Positions 1 through 9,210 of a DNA stretch of 64,000 nucleotides are shown piece by piece (positions within the stretch are counted from its first letter, which is position 1; each line of letters begins with the position of its first letter). This DNA comes from Ignavibacteriota bacterium. GTDB taxonomy: Bacteria; Bacteroidota; Ignavibacteria; Palsa-1295. Location: assembly GCA_003151825.1 (NCBI GenBank), contig PLYO01000022.1, forward strand, positions 16,496-80,495, given 5' to 3'. The position numbers and the translations under genes are program-made. The notes beneath the pieces were generated by a model. That model was not told where the DNA came from. It saw only the letters and a program-made list of their open reading frames with translations, and made no database searches.

Positions 1-484
1 AGGGAATCCAATTTGCGCCGGTCGCGACTGTTTTATAGAGCGGCACGATGATCGACCGCGCGCCGGCGGGAAGCGCAAGCACAGTATTATTGCTCACTAC
101 TGAACAGTTGGGAAATGGGGAAGTCGAGGAAATCGCCGGGGCGTAGAGAACCTTGAATGAATCCACGCCCGTTGTTGCGCCCAACGTTGCGGTTTGGTTC
201 GTGGTTGGGCCTGGATTGGTGATTTGCGTGAATCCAAACCACGCGGTATTACCGTTCGGCGACGCCGTGTCAACCGTCGTACCGCCCTGAAGCAGCTTCA
301 GGAACTGGAATTCAGCAGCGGGCTTGTTTCCGCAATAAAACACAAACGAAGAGTCCGGCTGGCCCGTAGGCCCGCTAATGGAATCGACGGCCCCCATTTT
401 AGATTCGTTTTTCGAGCACCCCGAAATCGAAAGAGCACCCGCAAGCGCCACGAAAAGCACAGGTAAGAGAAGTTTACGTGTCAT
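1..484 (-). CDS. Putative lipoprotein, C-terminus cut by window edge
   Basis: An open frame runs from an ATG at 484 to base 1 without a stop, so only the first 161 codons are present. The N-terminus MTRKLLLPVLF is a lipoprotein signal peptide ending in a lipobox SISGC (Cys at residue 23), so the mature protein should be lipid-anchored in the envelope. The rest is Thr/Ser/Pro-rich, predicted beta, with one further Cys pair candidate (YCGN and FPNCS). I recognise no family. A divergent spacer of about 230 bases separates it from the next gene. Confidence 0.7.
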   Translation of the reverse strand, partial: MTRKLLLPVLFVALAGALSISGCSKNESKMGAVDSISGPTGQPDSSFVFYCGNKPAAEFQFLKLLQGGTTVDTASPNGNTAWFGFTQITNPGPTTNQTATLGATTGVDSFKVLYAPAISSTSPFPNCSVVSNNTVLALPAGARSIIVPLYKTVATGANWIP

Positions 485-711
485 AGTTAAATTTGGTTAA
501 AATGATTGAAAAGAACATGAAATACCACATTGCCGAGCCGAAAACCGACCCCGGCGGCGGCGGAACAGCCGCCACTCGGATACAAATATACGACATTTTT
601 TCCGGCGGCCGTGAAATCCGAGCGGCGCGGCCTGAAATTCCAGAGCAAGGATGTTTATTTGAAATTATTGTTACAACGAGCGAGCGTTATAATTTTCGTA
701 TCTTCGTATAA

Positions 712-2715
712 ATGGAAATCACCGAGAAGCACCGAGGACGCCCAGAACCGACCGCCGCAGCCGCCGGAATGAACGGCGCGCATACGAACGAGTCGGCGGT
801 CGAGGAGTTCCTCGATTCGGAGCTTTCGGGCGCGCATCACGCGGCCTCGCATCTGCGCCCGTTCGGTATGCGGGATCTTGTCGAATCAGGCCCGCTGCCG
901 CTCGTTATCGGAGTATCGGGCCACCGGGACTTGCGCGAAGAAGACATCCCGCATTTGGAACGGGTGGTGTTAAGCGAATATTCGAGTCTCAGAGCGCAAT
1001 ATCCATCCACTCCGATCACGCTGCTCTCGGCGCTTGCCGATGGCGCGGACCGCCTGATGGCCCGCGTGGCGCTCGGAGCGGGAATGCGCCTCGCCGTCGT
1101 GCTGCCGATGCCCATCGATCTGTATGAGACGGATTTCGACGCCGAATCCATCGAGGAATTTCACGCGCTCCTCAGTAAGGCGGAATACTCGACCGAGCTG
1201 CCCATTATGCCGGGGCTGATGCGCGAGGACATCCGCGAACATGGCATCAACCGCGAGCAGCAGTATGCGCAGGTCGGTGCGTACCTTGCCTCGCATAGCA
1301 CCATCCTTTTCGCGCTCTGGGATGGCGTGAAGTTAGAAAAGATTGGCGGGACTTCGCAGGTCGTCCGTTACAAGCTCGATGGGATCCCGCAGCCATTTGC
1401 GCCGCCGAAGAGCGAGCTTGACGCGCCCGATCGCGGCCCGGTCTATCACATCGTGACGCCCCGCCGTTCGAACCCGCATCCAACGTCGCGCGCCTTTGCC
1501 GTGCATCATTTGTTTCCCTCCGGATTTGCGTCGCATGCCGAAGCCGACAAGGCGAACCACGATATTTATTCCAGGATAGAAGCCTTCAACCACGACGCCA
1601 TTCTCTATGCGGACGATCTGAAAGAGCACTTCCGCCAAAGCAGGGAATATATGTTCCCCGCCCATGCCCATCCCAAGCACCCCCACTCTCATAAAAAGCA
1701 TCATAACAGCCATGCTGCCACGAGCCAACATGCGGGAATGAGCCAACATACGGCGATGAGCAATGAGGACGTGATGCGCGAGCATGCCGGGATGAGCAAT
1801 CATCCGGGCCAGACGCCATCGATGATGCAGGAAGACCTCGATTTTTACGCCATTGCCGACGTGCTTTCCCAGCGCTTCCAAAAGCGGACGAAAACGATAA
1901 TTACGCTGCTGCTTACGTTCGTCTTTTTTGCGGCGCTCTTTTATGAAATGTATTCCGGTCTCTTCCAGGAGCCGGTGATGCTCGGGCTGTATCTCAGCAT
2001 GTTCGTGTTTTCCTTTTTCTGCTATAGCTGGGCGGAGCGGAATGGTTACCAATCGAAATATCTCGATTACCGCGCTTTAGCCGAAGGGCTGCGCGTCCAA
2101 TTTTTCTGGAAATTAGCCGGCATCGAGGACTCCGCCGCCGATTTCTATATGCGAAAACAGCGCAGCGAGCTCGACTGGATTCGCCATGCCATCCGCACCT
2201 GCACGATTGGGAACACCCGGTTCGCAGGCCCAGGCTTGCCCGAGGAACAGGCGCTGGATCGGGAGCGGCTGGAGCTCGCGTTGAAATACTGGGTCGAGGA
2301 TCAGGCGAAATACTTCGCCCGCGCCGCCCACCGCGACCACGAACGCCTACACGGGCACGAGCGGCAGATTACGTTCCTCTTCGGCGCCGCCCTTATTCTT
2401 GCCGCAGTGCAAGCGTTCGTTTTTAGAGAGCACAATGAATATTTGCTTCTGGGAATTGGCGTTTTTCCTGTTGCCGGCGCAGTCCTGCATAGTTGGCTGC
2501 AAAAAAATGCCTTCGCAGAAACCAAGCGCCAGTACGACCGGATGAGTGTGTTCTACCATCGCGCTACCGAGCATCTTCAAAAGCTCCTCGGCGAGAACCG
2601 TTTGGCCGACGCGCGCGCCTTCCTCGCCGAACTCGGCCGCGAAGCGCTCGCCGAAAACGGCGACTGGATTCTCATGCACCGCGACCGGCCACTTGAAGTG
2701 CCAAAGGGAGCTTGA
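712..2715 (+). CDS. SLOG-SLATT type membrane protein with His-rich linker
   Basis: The 667-residue protein has a Rossmann-like SLOG module at about residues 55-250: IGVSGHRDL, then LLSALADGADRL, VVLPMP with a downstream Y-x-DF, and ALWDG followed by GGTSQVV. This is the signature of SLOG (DprA/LOG-like) nucleotide-ligand sensors. The C-terminal half has two transmembrane pairs (about 394-440 and 554-593), the first followed by YRALAEGLRVQFFW, typical of SLATT 2TM effectors. The SLOG-SLATT pairing is known from nucleotide-centred conflict systems; an immune role here is inferred. Residues about 316-368 are an unusual His/Met/Ser-rich insert. No cyclase or nuclease partner is adjacent. An ATG at 769 is an alternative start; neither has a clear ribosome binding site. 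Confidence 0.7.
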   Translation: MEITEKHRGRPEPTAAAAGMNGAHTNESAVEEFLDSELSGAHHAASHLRPFGMRDLVESGPLPLVIGVSGHRDLREEDIPHLERVVLSEYSSLRAQYPSTPITLLSALADGADRLMARVALGAGMRLAVVLPMPIDLYETDFDAESIEEFHALLSKAEYSTELPIMPGLMREDIREHGINREQQYAQVGAYLASHSTILFALWDGVKLEKIGGTSQVVRYKLDGIPQPFAPPKSELDAPDRGPVYHIVTPRRSNPHPTSRAFAVHHLFPSGFASHAEADKANHDIYSRIEAFNHDAILYADDLKEHFRQSREYMFPAHAHPKHPHSHKKHHNSHAATSQHAGMSQHTAMSNEDVMREHAGMSNHPGQTPSMMQEDLDFYAIADVLSQRFQKRTKTIITLLLTFVFFAALFYEMYSGLFQEPVMLGLYLSMFVFSFFCYSWAERNGYQSKYLDYRALAEGLRVQFFWKLAGIEDSAADFYMRKQRSELDWIRHAIRTCTIGNTRFAGPGLPEEQALDRERLELALKYWVEDQAKYFARAAHRDHERLHGHERQITFLFGAALILAAVQAFVFREHNEYLLLGIGVFPVAGAVLHSWLQKNAFAETKRQYDRMSVFYHRATEHLQKLLGENRLADARAFLAELGREALAENGDWILMHRDRPLEVPKGA

Positions 2716-2821
2716 ACAATTACGAATGACAAATGAGGGGCCGGGCAATCCCCCATTCGTCATTGATTATTCCTTCACGAATATCACCGTTGCACTTCGC
2801 CGTAGTTCGGAAAACTATTTT

Positions 2822-2829
2822 TATCTTTG
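2822..2829 (+). promoter_or_regulatory. Candidate TAnnTTTG -7 box
   Basis: TATCTTTG followed by C matches the Bacteroidota -7 consensus TAnnTTTGY, about 100 bases before the lipoprotein ATG at 2928. No convincing -33 element at the usual distance. Confidence 0.35.
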
Positions 2830-2927
2830 CGGCAACCCACGTGAGAAAATTATGGTTTGTAAAAGTCCACGGCCTTGCCGATAGGCTGCGGCTGCTTCTT
2901 AAATCTATCTCTTCAAACGATATTGGG

Positions 2928-4421
2928 ATGATACGATCACAACGAGTTCCATCGCTTGCGCTCACCCTTGCTACGCTGGTGTTACTGTCCGGGCTTTTTT
3001 CGGGATGTTTTTTTTCGCGTATCGAAAGCCCCATCACGCGGACCGAGACCGATTATTACACGATCACCGATCGCGATACGACCACGCGCGAGATTGCGCA
3101 CAATGCGCCCGGCGCCAGCACGGACAATGGCGTCATTTTCCCGTCTTCGCGCGAGACGCATGCCAATCGCAACACGCTTTCCCACGATTCGACGCATGAC
3201 CGGGATTACCCTAATTTCCTTCGCGCGGGCGGCATCGAAACCGCCGGACTCATCGGTTCTTCCACGATGAATGGTCTCGGTCCGGGCTTGTTTGGCGTCT
3301 ATGCGCTGGCCAACAGCACGCAATTTCTTGCGACGTCATCCGGCGCGCCAGTCTCTGGAACGCTCTACAAACTCACGGACTCGCTCCATCCACAGAACAC
3401 GAACGGGAGCCAACTATTCAAGGGCGAGCTAATTCGCTTCATGCCTTACGAATATCGTTTGCGCTGGTTCAACGACGCGCCTAATTGGACTCTGGGATGG
3501 AGCGCCTACGAATTCCTCGCGCAGGATGAAGACCGCAATCATTGGCTTCAGAGCTGGGGCACCAATATCTATCTTCGGCGCCGCGTCTATATTCGCGATC
3601 AAATTCCGTATGTCATTTTTTCGCCATTTTTTGGAGTGAGTGTTTATCCATCCGGATACATCAATGCCGGCGGCGAGTTGCAGCTTGGCTCGCTCGCGGG
3701 ACTCAATCTCCGCGCCTATGCCGGCTTTGCCGATGGGTTCAGCCAGTGGACGGGCAATAATAAAACAGTAGGATTCCCTTATATGGGGCTTGGCATGAGC
3801 GTACTCGATTTCACCAATCTCCCGGAAGAGACGGAACGCGAATGGAAGTATTACGCCTACACGGGAATCAATATCAATATTCTGGAAGCCTCTTTTTTTG
3901 TAACTTCTCCAAAAGATACGAGCATCTTGCAGAACTCGACATTTCCCTTCAATGCGGCGCAGGTCAAGCTGGCCAATGTGGAAATCCCGCTGCCGTTTGC
4001 CAATTATCATTTTTGGGCGGGCACCTCGCTCGTGAACTGGATGGGCATGGGGTTTACCAATCAGGCAATTGGAATCCTGCCGCTCCGCATAGGTTACCGG
4101 CAATATATTTTTGGAGAGGATTTAATGGTGGAACCTTTTGTCGAGTATAATTACTATCCCTCGAACGTCATCAATATCGGCGCGCGGCTCAAGCTCGATA
4201 CCTGGACGCATGAAAACATCGGCATTACTTTTGGCTATGCCTCCGGTTCGCCGGGAGCATTCTCGCCGCAGCTCTTGAATACCGGAGCCGAAGCACTGTC
4301 TCAAAACTTCAGCACCGCCTATCTCGGAGTCACGCTGTTTCTCGGCGATTGGAATAAAACGCCGGAAACCATCCGTGCGCTGCACACGACCACCTCGGAC
4401 GCATGGAGCAGCCAGCCGTGA
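2928..4421 (+). CDS. Outer-membrane beta-barrel lipoprotein, unknown function
   Basis: I place the start at ATG 2928 because the residues after it form a lipoprotein signal peptide with lipobox LFSGC; the frame is open back to 2733 but that extension lacks signal features. The 497-residue product continues with about 90 polar residues, then repeated amphipathic beta strands rich in Tyr, Trp and Gly (for example LGWSAYEF, VEYNYYPSNVINIGARL) and ends in a barrel-like strand VTLFLGDW. It is probably an outer-membrane barrel tethered by lipid. It overlaps the next lipoprotein gene by 19 bases, so the two are likely co-translated. No specific family recognised. Confidence 0.65.
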   Translation: MIRSQRVPSLALTLATLVLLSGLFSGCFFSRIESPITRTETDYYTITDRDTTTREIAHNAPGASTDNGVIFPSSRETHANRNTLSHDSTHDRDYPNFLRAGGIETAGLIGSSTMNGLGPGLFGVYALANSTQFLATSSGAPVSGTLYKLTDSLHPQNTNGSQLFKGELIRFMPYEYRLRWFNDAPNWTLGWSAYEFLAQDEDRNHWLQSWGTNIYLRRRVYIRDQIPYVIFSPFFGVSVYPSGYINAGGELQLGSLAGLNLRAYAGFADGFSQWTGNNKTVGFPYMGLGMSVLDFTNLPEETEREWKYYAYTGININILEASFFVTSPKDTSILQNSTFPFNAAQVKLANVEIPLPFANYHFWAGTSLVNWMGMGFTNQAIGILPLRIGYRQYIFGEDLMVEPFVEYNYYPSNVINIGARLKLDTWTHENIGITFGYASGSPGAFSPQLLNTGAEALSQNFSTAYLGVTLFLGDWNKTPETIRALHTTTSDAWSSQP

Positions 4422-4987
4422 AAAATCTCTGCGCCCATATTGGAATTCTCTTCATCATGGCTTTTGCCGTTGGATGCCATCCGTATGAATTCTCCATGGG
4501 TGGGCCGCACGTCGTAAGCTGTGAAATTCTTACTTCGCTGCCAGGGGTCGATCATAGTATCGAGATGGCAACGCTACGCGACACCGCCGCCATTGACCTT
4601 AGTTATTATGGCGCCACGCAATATCTTATTACGATGGGTGTGCGGCTGCGGCATGGGGAAGGATTCCGAATTCTCGTGCGGCCCGTCGTCGAGGCCCGCG
4701 ATGTTCGCGATTCCGGTATTATTGTAACCGCGACCCAGTCCTACGTATCGCTGGATTCCGGACATCACCGGTTTCTTACGCGGCCCGATGTGACCGTTGC
4801 TCCCGATCAGATTATCCATGTGGCGCTGCTTTCGGAGAACAACTACATGCAAGTTGTGCTCGATTGCGATACCGTCTTTCGCGGATGGACCAAGCTCAAG
4901 GAATCGGACGATGTAGTCGTGCAGGCGCTTCAGGGAAGCGAAGTCGAAGTGATTCAGCCCGATTGGGCCGGGCTGCCGGATAGGTAG
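4403..4987 (+). CDS. Small lipoprotein, unknown function
   Basis: A 194-residue protein with signal sequence AHIGILFIMAFAVGC, lipobox Cys near residue 25. The mature part is beta-rich and has no motif I know. It overlaps the 3' end of the preceding barrel lipoprotein by 19 bases in another frame, which suggests coupled expression and joint function in the envelope. It converges with the M28 peptidase gene, leaving 22 bases between them. Confidence 0.6.
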   Translation: MEQPAVKNLCAHIGILFIMAFAVGCHPYEFSMGGPHVVSCEILTSLPGVDHSIEMATLRDTAAIDLSYYGATQYLITMGVRLRHGEGFRILVRPVVEARDVRDSGIIVTATQSYVSLDSGHHRFLTRPDVTVAPDQIIHVALLSENNYMQVVLDCDTVFRGWTKLKESDDVVVQALQGSEVEVIQPDWAGLPDR

Positions 4988-5009
4988 ATAGGACATACTT
5001 CCAAATTTG

Positions 5010-7121
5010 TCAAAGCGCATCGAGGCGCTGCGTAACGTCCTCAAGTATTTTCGTGGCTTTCGTGACGGCGCGAATGAGCTCGATGGTCGCACGATTTGCC
5101 TCATACCCGTTTTTGCCGCGAAATGCAACGCTGAGCGCCGGAAGTTCGAGATCGGCATAGCCATTATCGGGATCGGCGAGGACAAGCATATTCCGTTCCC
5201 ATTTATCGAAGAACAATCCCTCCGGCGCAGTGAAGGCAAATCCGACGGATCGCAGTAATTGGTTCACCGAATCCGCAAGCGCAGGATTTTGAATGAGAGG
5301 AGAATTTTCTGAAAGTCCTTTTTTGTCGCGCGCTTCGGTAAATTGTTTGCTCGCGGCTATCAATGTGTCGATAACGTTTTCGAGAGGCCCGAAACCGGAG
5401 GAATCGTGCATGTTTTTCATTGCGAGAACTTTTTCATGCTGCACGGCAGTGAGAAGCCACTGTCCCAGCGCGGTAAAATTGAGTGGCAGCACATCGGCAT
5501 TGGCAAGGCGCATCGCTTCGACCGCCGCAAATTGCGAAGATGCCGCGTGATACCGAAAACTGGAATCGCCGAAGTGCATTGTCCACCCGATGTTATCGTG
5601 ATTGGAATGATACTGCCCGAACGGCCCGCCAAAGCCATGTTCCAGCGATGGAATTCCGAGGTGATTGTAAAAAGCCGAGAAATCGCTCCCGCCGCCGAGA
5701 AGCCCGATCTCCGGTTGCGCCACCTCACCATCTCTTTTCGGAGCACGCTCCATCCATTTATCATAGACTGGGTTCCCACTCCCATCCAAAACCGATTTAC
5801 TTACTTCATACACGAGAGAGCGCAGCATTGGATCGGCTCCCGCCGAGAACGAAGTACCCGTCGCGCACTCATCCTGATTGATATAGGCGATAGCTTTTGC
5901 GCCGAGTTCCTTCTCCAATTGCTCGACCCACTCCGTCGAGCCGAGGAGCCCCCATTCTTCCGCATCCCACGTAACGAACATTACCGATCGCTTCGGACGA
6001 ATTCCTTCCTTTTGCAGTTTCGCAAATGCTTCTGCCGCCGCGACGGAACTCGCGCAGCCCGAGGCATTATCCTCCGTTCCATAGCACCAGGCGTCGCGGT
6101 GTCCGCCAATGATGATCCACTCATCGGGCCAAGTCGAACCCTGGACAGTCGCGACGGTATTCCATATTGGCTTCAATCCCGTATCGCATTCGACGTGCAG
6201 CTTTACCTGCACACTCCCTCTATTCGTTCCTTCGATGTGATAACGAAACGCAAGGCCGCCCTGCCAGCTCGAATTCGGAATATCGTGACCGTGCATTGTG
6301 CCGAGAATTTCCTGCGCGATACCATAGGAAATTGGAATGACGGGAATTTTTGGAGTAGGATACATCGAGTCCGCCGAAACACGCCGGGCTCCGGGAACCG
6401 AAGCGTAGCCGGGGGTGGTCGGGTCGCCGTGGCCGTTATAAACGCTGCCCCGTTGCACGCCGCCGCTCGAACGCATCGGGCCGGCGGGATACACGTCCCC
6501 TTCATCATAGCCATCGCCGGAGGGATCGGAATAAATGAGCAGCCCCGCCGCGCCATGCAGTTCGGCAAGCTGCGCCTTGATGCCTCGGTAACTTTTGCCA
6601 TATCGCGCAATCACGATCTTGCCCTTCACGCTGATATCCAAGCTGTCGAGTACATGATAATCCTCATGAAGGCCATAGTTCACATAGACTACATCGCCGC
6701 TTACCGTTCCCGGCGCGGAATAGCCGTTGACCCACGGATACTCTTTGCCATCCGGGTCGAATGCCGTTTTATCTTCATGGAGATCGAATGTTTTCTTTAC
6801 CGGAGCGAGCATTTCGAGCGAAGAACTTTTTGCAAGCGGAATATCGACTTCGTAAGGATACACCTTCGTCGAAAGCCCCGCTTTTTTCCAACGGTTTAGG
6901 ACATAATCTCGTGTGACGGCCTGGGCAGGAGTTCCGGCAACGTGAACTTCTTTGCTGATCGCGGTAACGATGGCGCGGAGTGTATCGGGCTTTATTTCAT
7001 CCACGAGCCGCTTTTCGATAGCAAGCTCGGCGCGTTGGCTTGCGGGACTAAAGCCCGTCATTTGTGCCCGCGCAATCGTAGGTGAAATCGCTGCGAGAAC
7101 CCAAAGGATTACGAACATCAT
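5010..7121 (-). CDS. M28 family metallopeptidase (glutamate carboxypeptidase II-like)
   Basis: About 703 residues with a secretion signal ending near TIARAQ, then a protease-associated (PA) insert, the M28 zinc peptidase and a C-terminal TfR-like dimerisation domain. The zinc-site motifs are visible: GGHRDAWCYG with following EDNASG, WDAEEWGLLGS, NQDECATG and the final QYHSNHDN. This order matches the NAALADase/PSMA branch, which cuts C-terminal Glu or other residues from peptides. A periplasmic or extracellular peptide-scavenging role is inferred. The frame is open to 7214, but 7118-7219 is a palindromic repeat, so the native start is uncertain; I use the ATG where the repeat ends. Confidence 0.9.
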   Translation of the reverse strand: MMFVILWVLAAISPTIARAQMTGFSPASQRAELAIEKRLVDEIKPDTLRAIVTAISKEVHVAGTPAQAVTRDYVLNRWKKAGLSTKVYPYEVDIPLAKSSSLEMLAPVKKTFDLHEDKTAFDPDGKEYPWVNGYSAPGTVSGDVVYVNYGLHEDYHVLDSLDISVKGKIVIARYGKSYRGIKAQLAELHGAAGLLIYSDPSGDGYDEGDVYPAGPMRSSGGVQRGSVYNGHGDPTTPGYASVPGARRVSADSMYPTPKIPVIPISYGIAQEILGTMHGHDIPNSSWQGGLAFRYHIEGTNRGSVQVKLHVECDTGLKPIWNTVATVQGSTWPDEWIIIGGHRDAWCYGTEDNASGCASSVAAAEAFAKLQKEGIRPKRSVMFVTWDAEEWGLLGSTEWVEQLEKELGAKAIAYINQDECATGTSFSAGADPMLRSLVYEVSKSVLDGSGNPVYDKWMERAPKRDGEVAQPEIGLLGGGSDFSAFYNHLGIPSLEHGFGGPFGQYHSNHDNIGWTMHFGDSSFRYHAASSQFAAVEAMRLANADVLPLNFTALGQWLLTAVQHEKVLAMKNMHDSSGFGPLENVIDTLIAASKQFTEARDKKGLSENSPLIQNPALADSVNQLLRSVGFAFTAPEGLFFDKWERNMLVLADPDNGYADLELPALSVAFRGKNGYEANRATIELIRAVTKATKILEDVTQRLDAL

Positions 7122-7219
7122 TGCGAGGAGTCCCGGAGGGACGACGACGCAATCCGTTGAGATTACAGTTGCTCTCACGGGATTGCTTCGTCGCTCCTTC
7201 GTCGCTCCTCGCAATGACG
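7118..7219. repeat. REP-like palindrome (GTCATTGCGAGGAG family)
   Basis: The sequence opens with TCATTGCGAGGAG and closes with CTCCTCGCAATGACG; the inner arms CGCAATCC and GGATTGCTTCGTCGC also pair. Elements of this sequence type are scattered through many bacterial genomes. This copy overlaps the 5' end of the M28 peptidase frame and supplies the ATGATG at its edge. Confidence 0.7.
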
Positions 7220-7262
7220 TTCTTGAAAATGGACTAATCAGAAGTTCCTAAAATCGGGATGG

Positions 7263-8000
7263 CTACTTAATCGTAATGAGCTTCGAGGAATGCGCCAGTG
7301 AGTGCGATTGGAGATCGGTCGCTTCGAGACGCAGGATATACGAACCTTTCTGTAACGCTTTGCCGATGTCCGATTTCTCGTCGAAAGGAGTCTCGTAATA
7401 GCCGGCTGTTTTCACGGCTTCGAACGGGAAATTGCGGACAATTTTGCCCATCATGTTTTCGAGCGTGAGATGAACGGTCCCGCGAGTTTTGAGTCCAAAC
7501 TGGAACGTCCAATGGTGCTTCTTATAGTGGACTTCCGTGATGCCCGTCTCTTTGGGAACTGGCACAACCTCCGGCGGCGCCACGCCACGTCCCGAGACCT
7601 TGAGCGGAACCGTATCGCCCTGAAAAATTGCGAGGACCTCGCTTTGATACGGCTTGACTTCATCGGCCTTAAAACAGAGGTTCAGGTAAAAGGTCGTGTT
7701 CGCGCCAATGGTGAGCGGCATCATCTCCTGCGCCGGCGAGGTGACGTAAAAATGTTTGGGGTCGAGCGATTTTAGTTGCGTGAGCAGGCGTGGGTGGTCG
7801 GTCGTGTTATCGATCGCAATGTTGACGCAATTTTCGATGCCCGTGCTTTGCGGCGCAAACGAAAGCTCGGCGCGCTCGAAGGCCAGCGTGCCACCCTCGC
7901 CGGCGAGCGGGAGCGGCGGCGTAGTATGCTCGAACTGCGCGCGCGTAGCGCTTGCGAAAAATAATAGTATAACGGCGAGAAACGCGGACTTAGAGATCAT
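7263..8000 (-). CDS. Secreted ASH-like domain protein with T9SS-like tail
   Basis: The start at 8000 (MISKSAFLAVILLFF) gives a clean signal peptide ending TRAQ; the frame extends to 8063 without signal features. The 245-residue product has an immunoglobulin-like segment (LSFAPQSTG, CVNIAIDNTTD) resembling ASH/choice-of-anchor-D domains. It ends with a C-terminal domain shaped like T9SS tails: HLTLENMMGKIVRNF, then GSYILRLEA and a basic SSKLITIK end. Probably secreted or surface-attached. It lies downstream of no obvious operon partner and its ligand is unknown. Confidence 0.6.
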   Translation of the reverse strand: MISKSAFLAVILLFFASATRAQFEHTTPPLPLAGEGGTLAFERAELSFAPQSTGIENCVNIAIDNTTDHPRLLTQLKSLDPKHFYVTSPAQEMMPLTIGANTTFYLNLCFKADEVKPYQSEVLAIFQGDTVPLKVSGRGVAPPEVVPVPKETGITEVHYKKHHWTFQFGLKTRGTVHLTLENMMGKIVRNFPFEAVKTAGYYETPFDEKSDIGKALQKGSYILRLEATDLQSHSLAHSSKLITIK

Positions 8001-8411
8001 GCCGTGGTAAACGATGAGGCTGCGCGCTCGGTTCGGGGAGGATGGGTGGGCGGGAATGCCCATTCAGAGCGTCCGGCGCGCGGGATGCCCGAGAGGGCGG
8101 GCATCCTGCGGCAGGAAGCATCGCTATGGGCGATGCGCGCTCATTGTGCTATCGAATAATAGATTGCCATGGAGGTCACCCGCCGTTTTGTGCTGAGGGT
8201 AGAAAGCGGCATTTCTTTCTTTAAGAAAGTCGTGGCTTTCCGAAGGGTAAATATTCACTACTTTGCTCACAATGAGAACCAAAGCTTTCAGGATTTTGCT
8301 TACGGTGCACACTTTTAGCACCCAGGCTTCGGCTTTGGGTATTCATTCCACCAGCGCTGTTGGGCACTGCTCCATTTGGGGACGTAAGTGTGCGGCGGCT
8401 GATAGAACATT
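8001..8411. other. Intergenic region between secreted protein gene and rplY
   Basis: No convincing gene. It holds a perfect 9-bp hairpin at 8083-8106 (GGATGCCCG/CGGGCATCC), a 7-bp hairpin GCATCGC/GCGATGC at 8118-8136, and two small hairpins around 8303-8338 in what would be the rplY leader. A short open frame from 8263 that runs into rplY has no coding character. Confidence 0.5.
8083..8106. repeat. Short palindromic hairpin
   Basis: Nine paired bases GGATGCCCG and CGGGCATCC flank a six-base loop. There is no T-run on either side, so a REP-like structure is more likely than an intrinsic terminator. Confidence 0.5.
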
Positions 8412-9137
8412 ATGTCAGAACTTACGATTAACGCGGAATCGCGCAAGAAATTAGGCGGGTCGTCCGCGCTTCAGCTTCGGCAAAAGGGGCGGGTCCCCGG
8501 AATTCTTTATGGCCACGGCGAGCCGAGCATTCCCTTCCATGTGAAAGAGCTGGATCTTCGTCCGCTCATCTTCACGAACGAAACGCATACCATCAGCCTG
8601 AATCTCGATGGTCAGCCGCAGCGCTGCGTCTTGCGCGAAGTGCAGTTTCATCCGGTGACCGACCGGGTGAGCCATATCGATCTTATCCTCATTCATGCTG
8701 ATGAGAAAATCCGGATCGATGTGCCGGTGAGCCTCGTCGGCACCGCCGCCGGCGTGAAAGATGGCGGCATTATGGATTTTTCGCTGCATAAGCTTTCGAT
8801 CGAGGTGTTGCCGGACAAAATTCCCGAGCATATCGAACTCGATATTAGCAATCTGAAAATCGGCCATTCGCTCCATGTGAGCGATTTGCCCGCGAATGCA
8901 GATTACACCATCGCCACCGATTCCCATGCGGTGATCGTTACCATCGCCGCGCCGAAGGCTGCGGAAGAAGTTGCCGTGGTGGCCGATGCGGTCATCGCCG
9001 AGCCGGAGCAAATCAAGGCCAAGGGCAAGAAGGATGAAGAGGAAGCTCCTGCCGCTGAAAAGGGTAAGACTGCCGCTGCCGAGAAAGGCAAACCTGCCGC
9101 TGAAAAGGGTAAACCTGCTGAAAAAGGAAAGGCTTAA
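8412..9137 (+). CDS. rplY: 50S ribosomal protein L25, CTC/TL5 form
   Basis: The 241-residue product has the L25 N-terminal 5S rRNA-binding domain (residues 1-90; RVPGILYGHGE, then HTISLNLDG and VLREVQFHPVTDRVSHIDL) and the C-terminal TL5 beta domain (95-185; VPVSLVGTAAGVKDGGIMD, EVLPDKIPEHIELDISNLKIG). Residues 190-241 form an Ala/Lys/Glu tail with repeated EKGKPA units. It acts in the central protuberance of the large ribosomal subunit. It is followed by pth, a common bacterial neighbour. Start at ATG 8412 matches family length; no Shine-Dalgarno is seen. Confidence 0.95.
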   Translation: MSELTINAESRKKLGGSSALQLRQKGRVPGILYGHGEPSIPFHVKELDLRPLIFTNETHTISLNLDGQPQRCVLREVQFHPVTDRVSHIDLILIHADEKIRIDVPVSLVGTAAGVKDGGIMDFSLHKLSIEVLPDKIPEHIELDISNLKIGHSLHVSDLPANADYTIATDSHAVIVTIAAPKAAEEVAVVADAVIAEPEQIKAKGKKDEEEAPAAEKGKTAAAEKGKPAAEKGKPAEKGKA

Positions 9138-9146
9138 ACTTGCGAA

Positions 9147-9208
9147 TGTAGCGCAAACTTTAGTTTGCGATCCGAGCGCGACAATCGCAAACTAAAGTTT
9201 GCGCTACA
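9147..9208. repeat. Perfect 25-bp inverted repeat between rplY and pth
   Basis: Arms at 9147-9171 and 9184-9208 are exact reverse complements, separated by 12 bases. Each arm contains the smaller palindrome CGCAAACTTTAGTTTGCG. It is REP/MITE-like, lacks a T-run, and ends three bases before the pth start. Confidence 0.8.
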
Positions 9209-9210
9209 CT

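Noticed and set aside
5343..6899. Long plus-strand open frame of 518 codons
   Set aside because: It is antisense to the clearly recognisable M28 peptidase and its translation shows no domain or signal.
8263..8454. Short plus-strand frame overlapping rplY
   Set aside because: It runs out of frame into rplY with no coding character; the region is better read as leader RNA.
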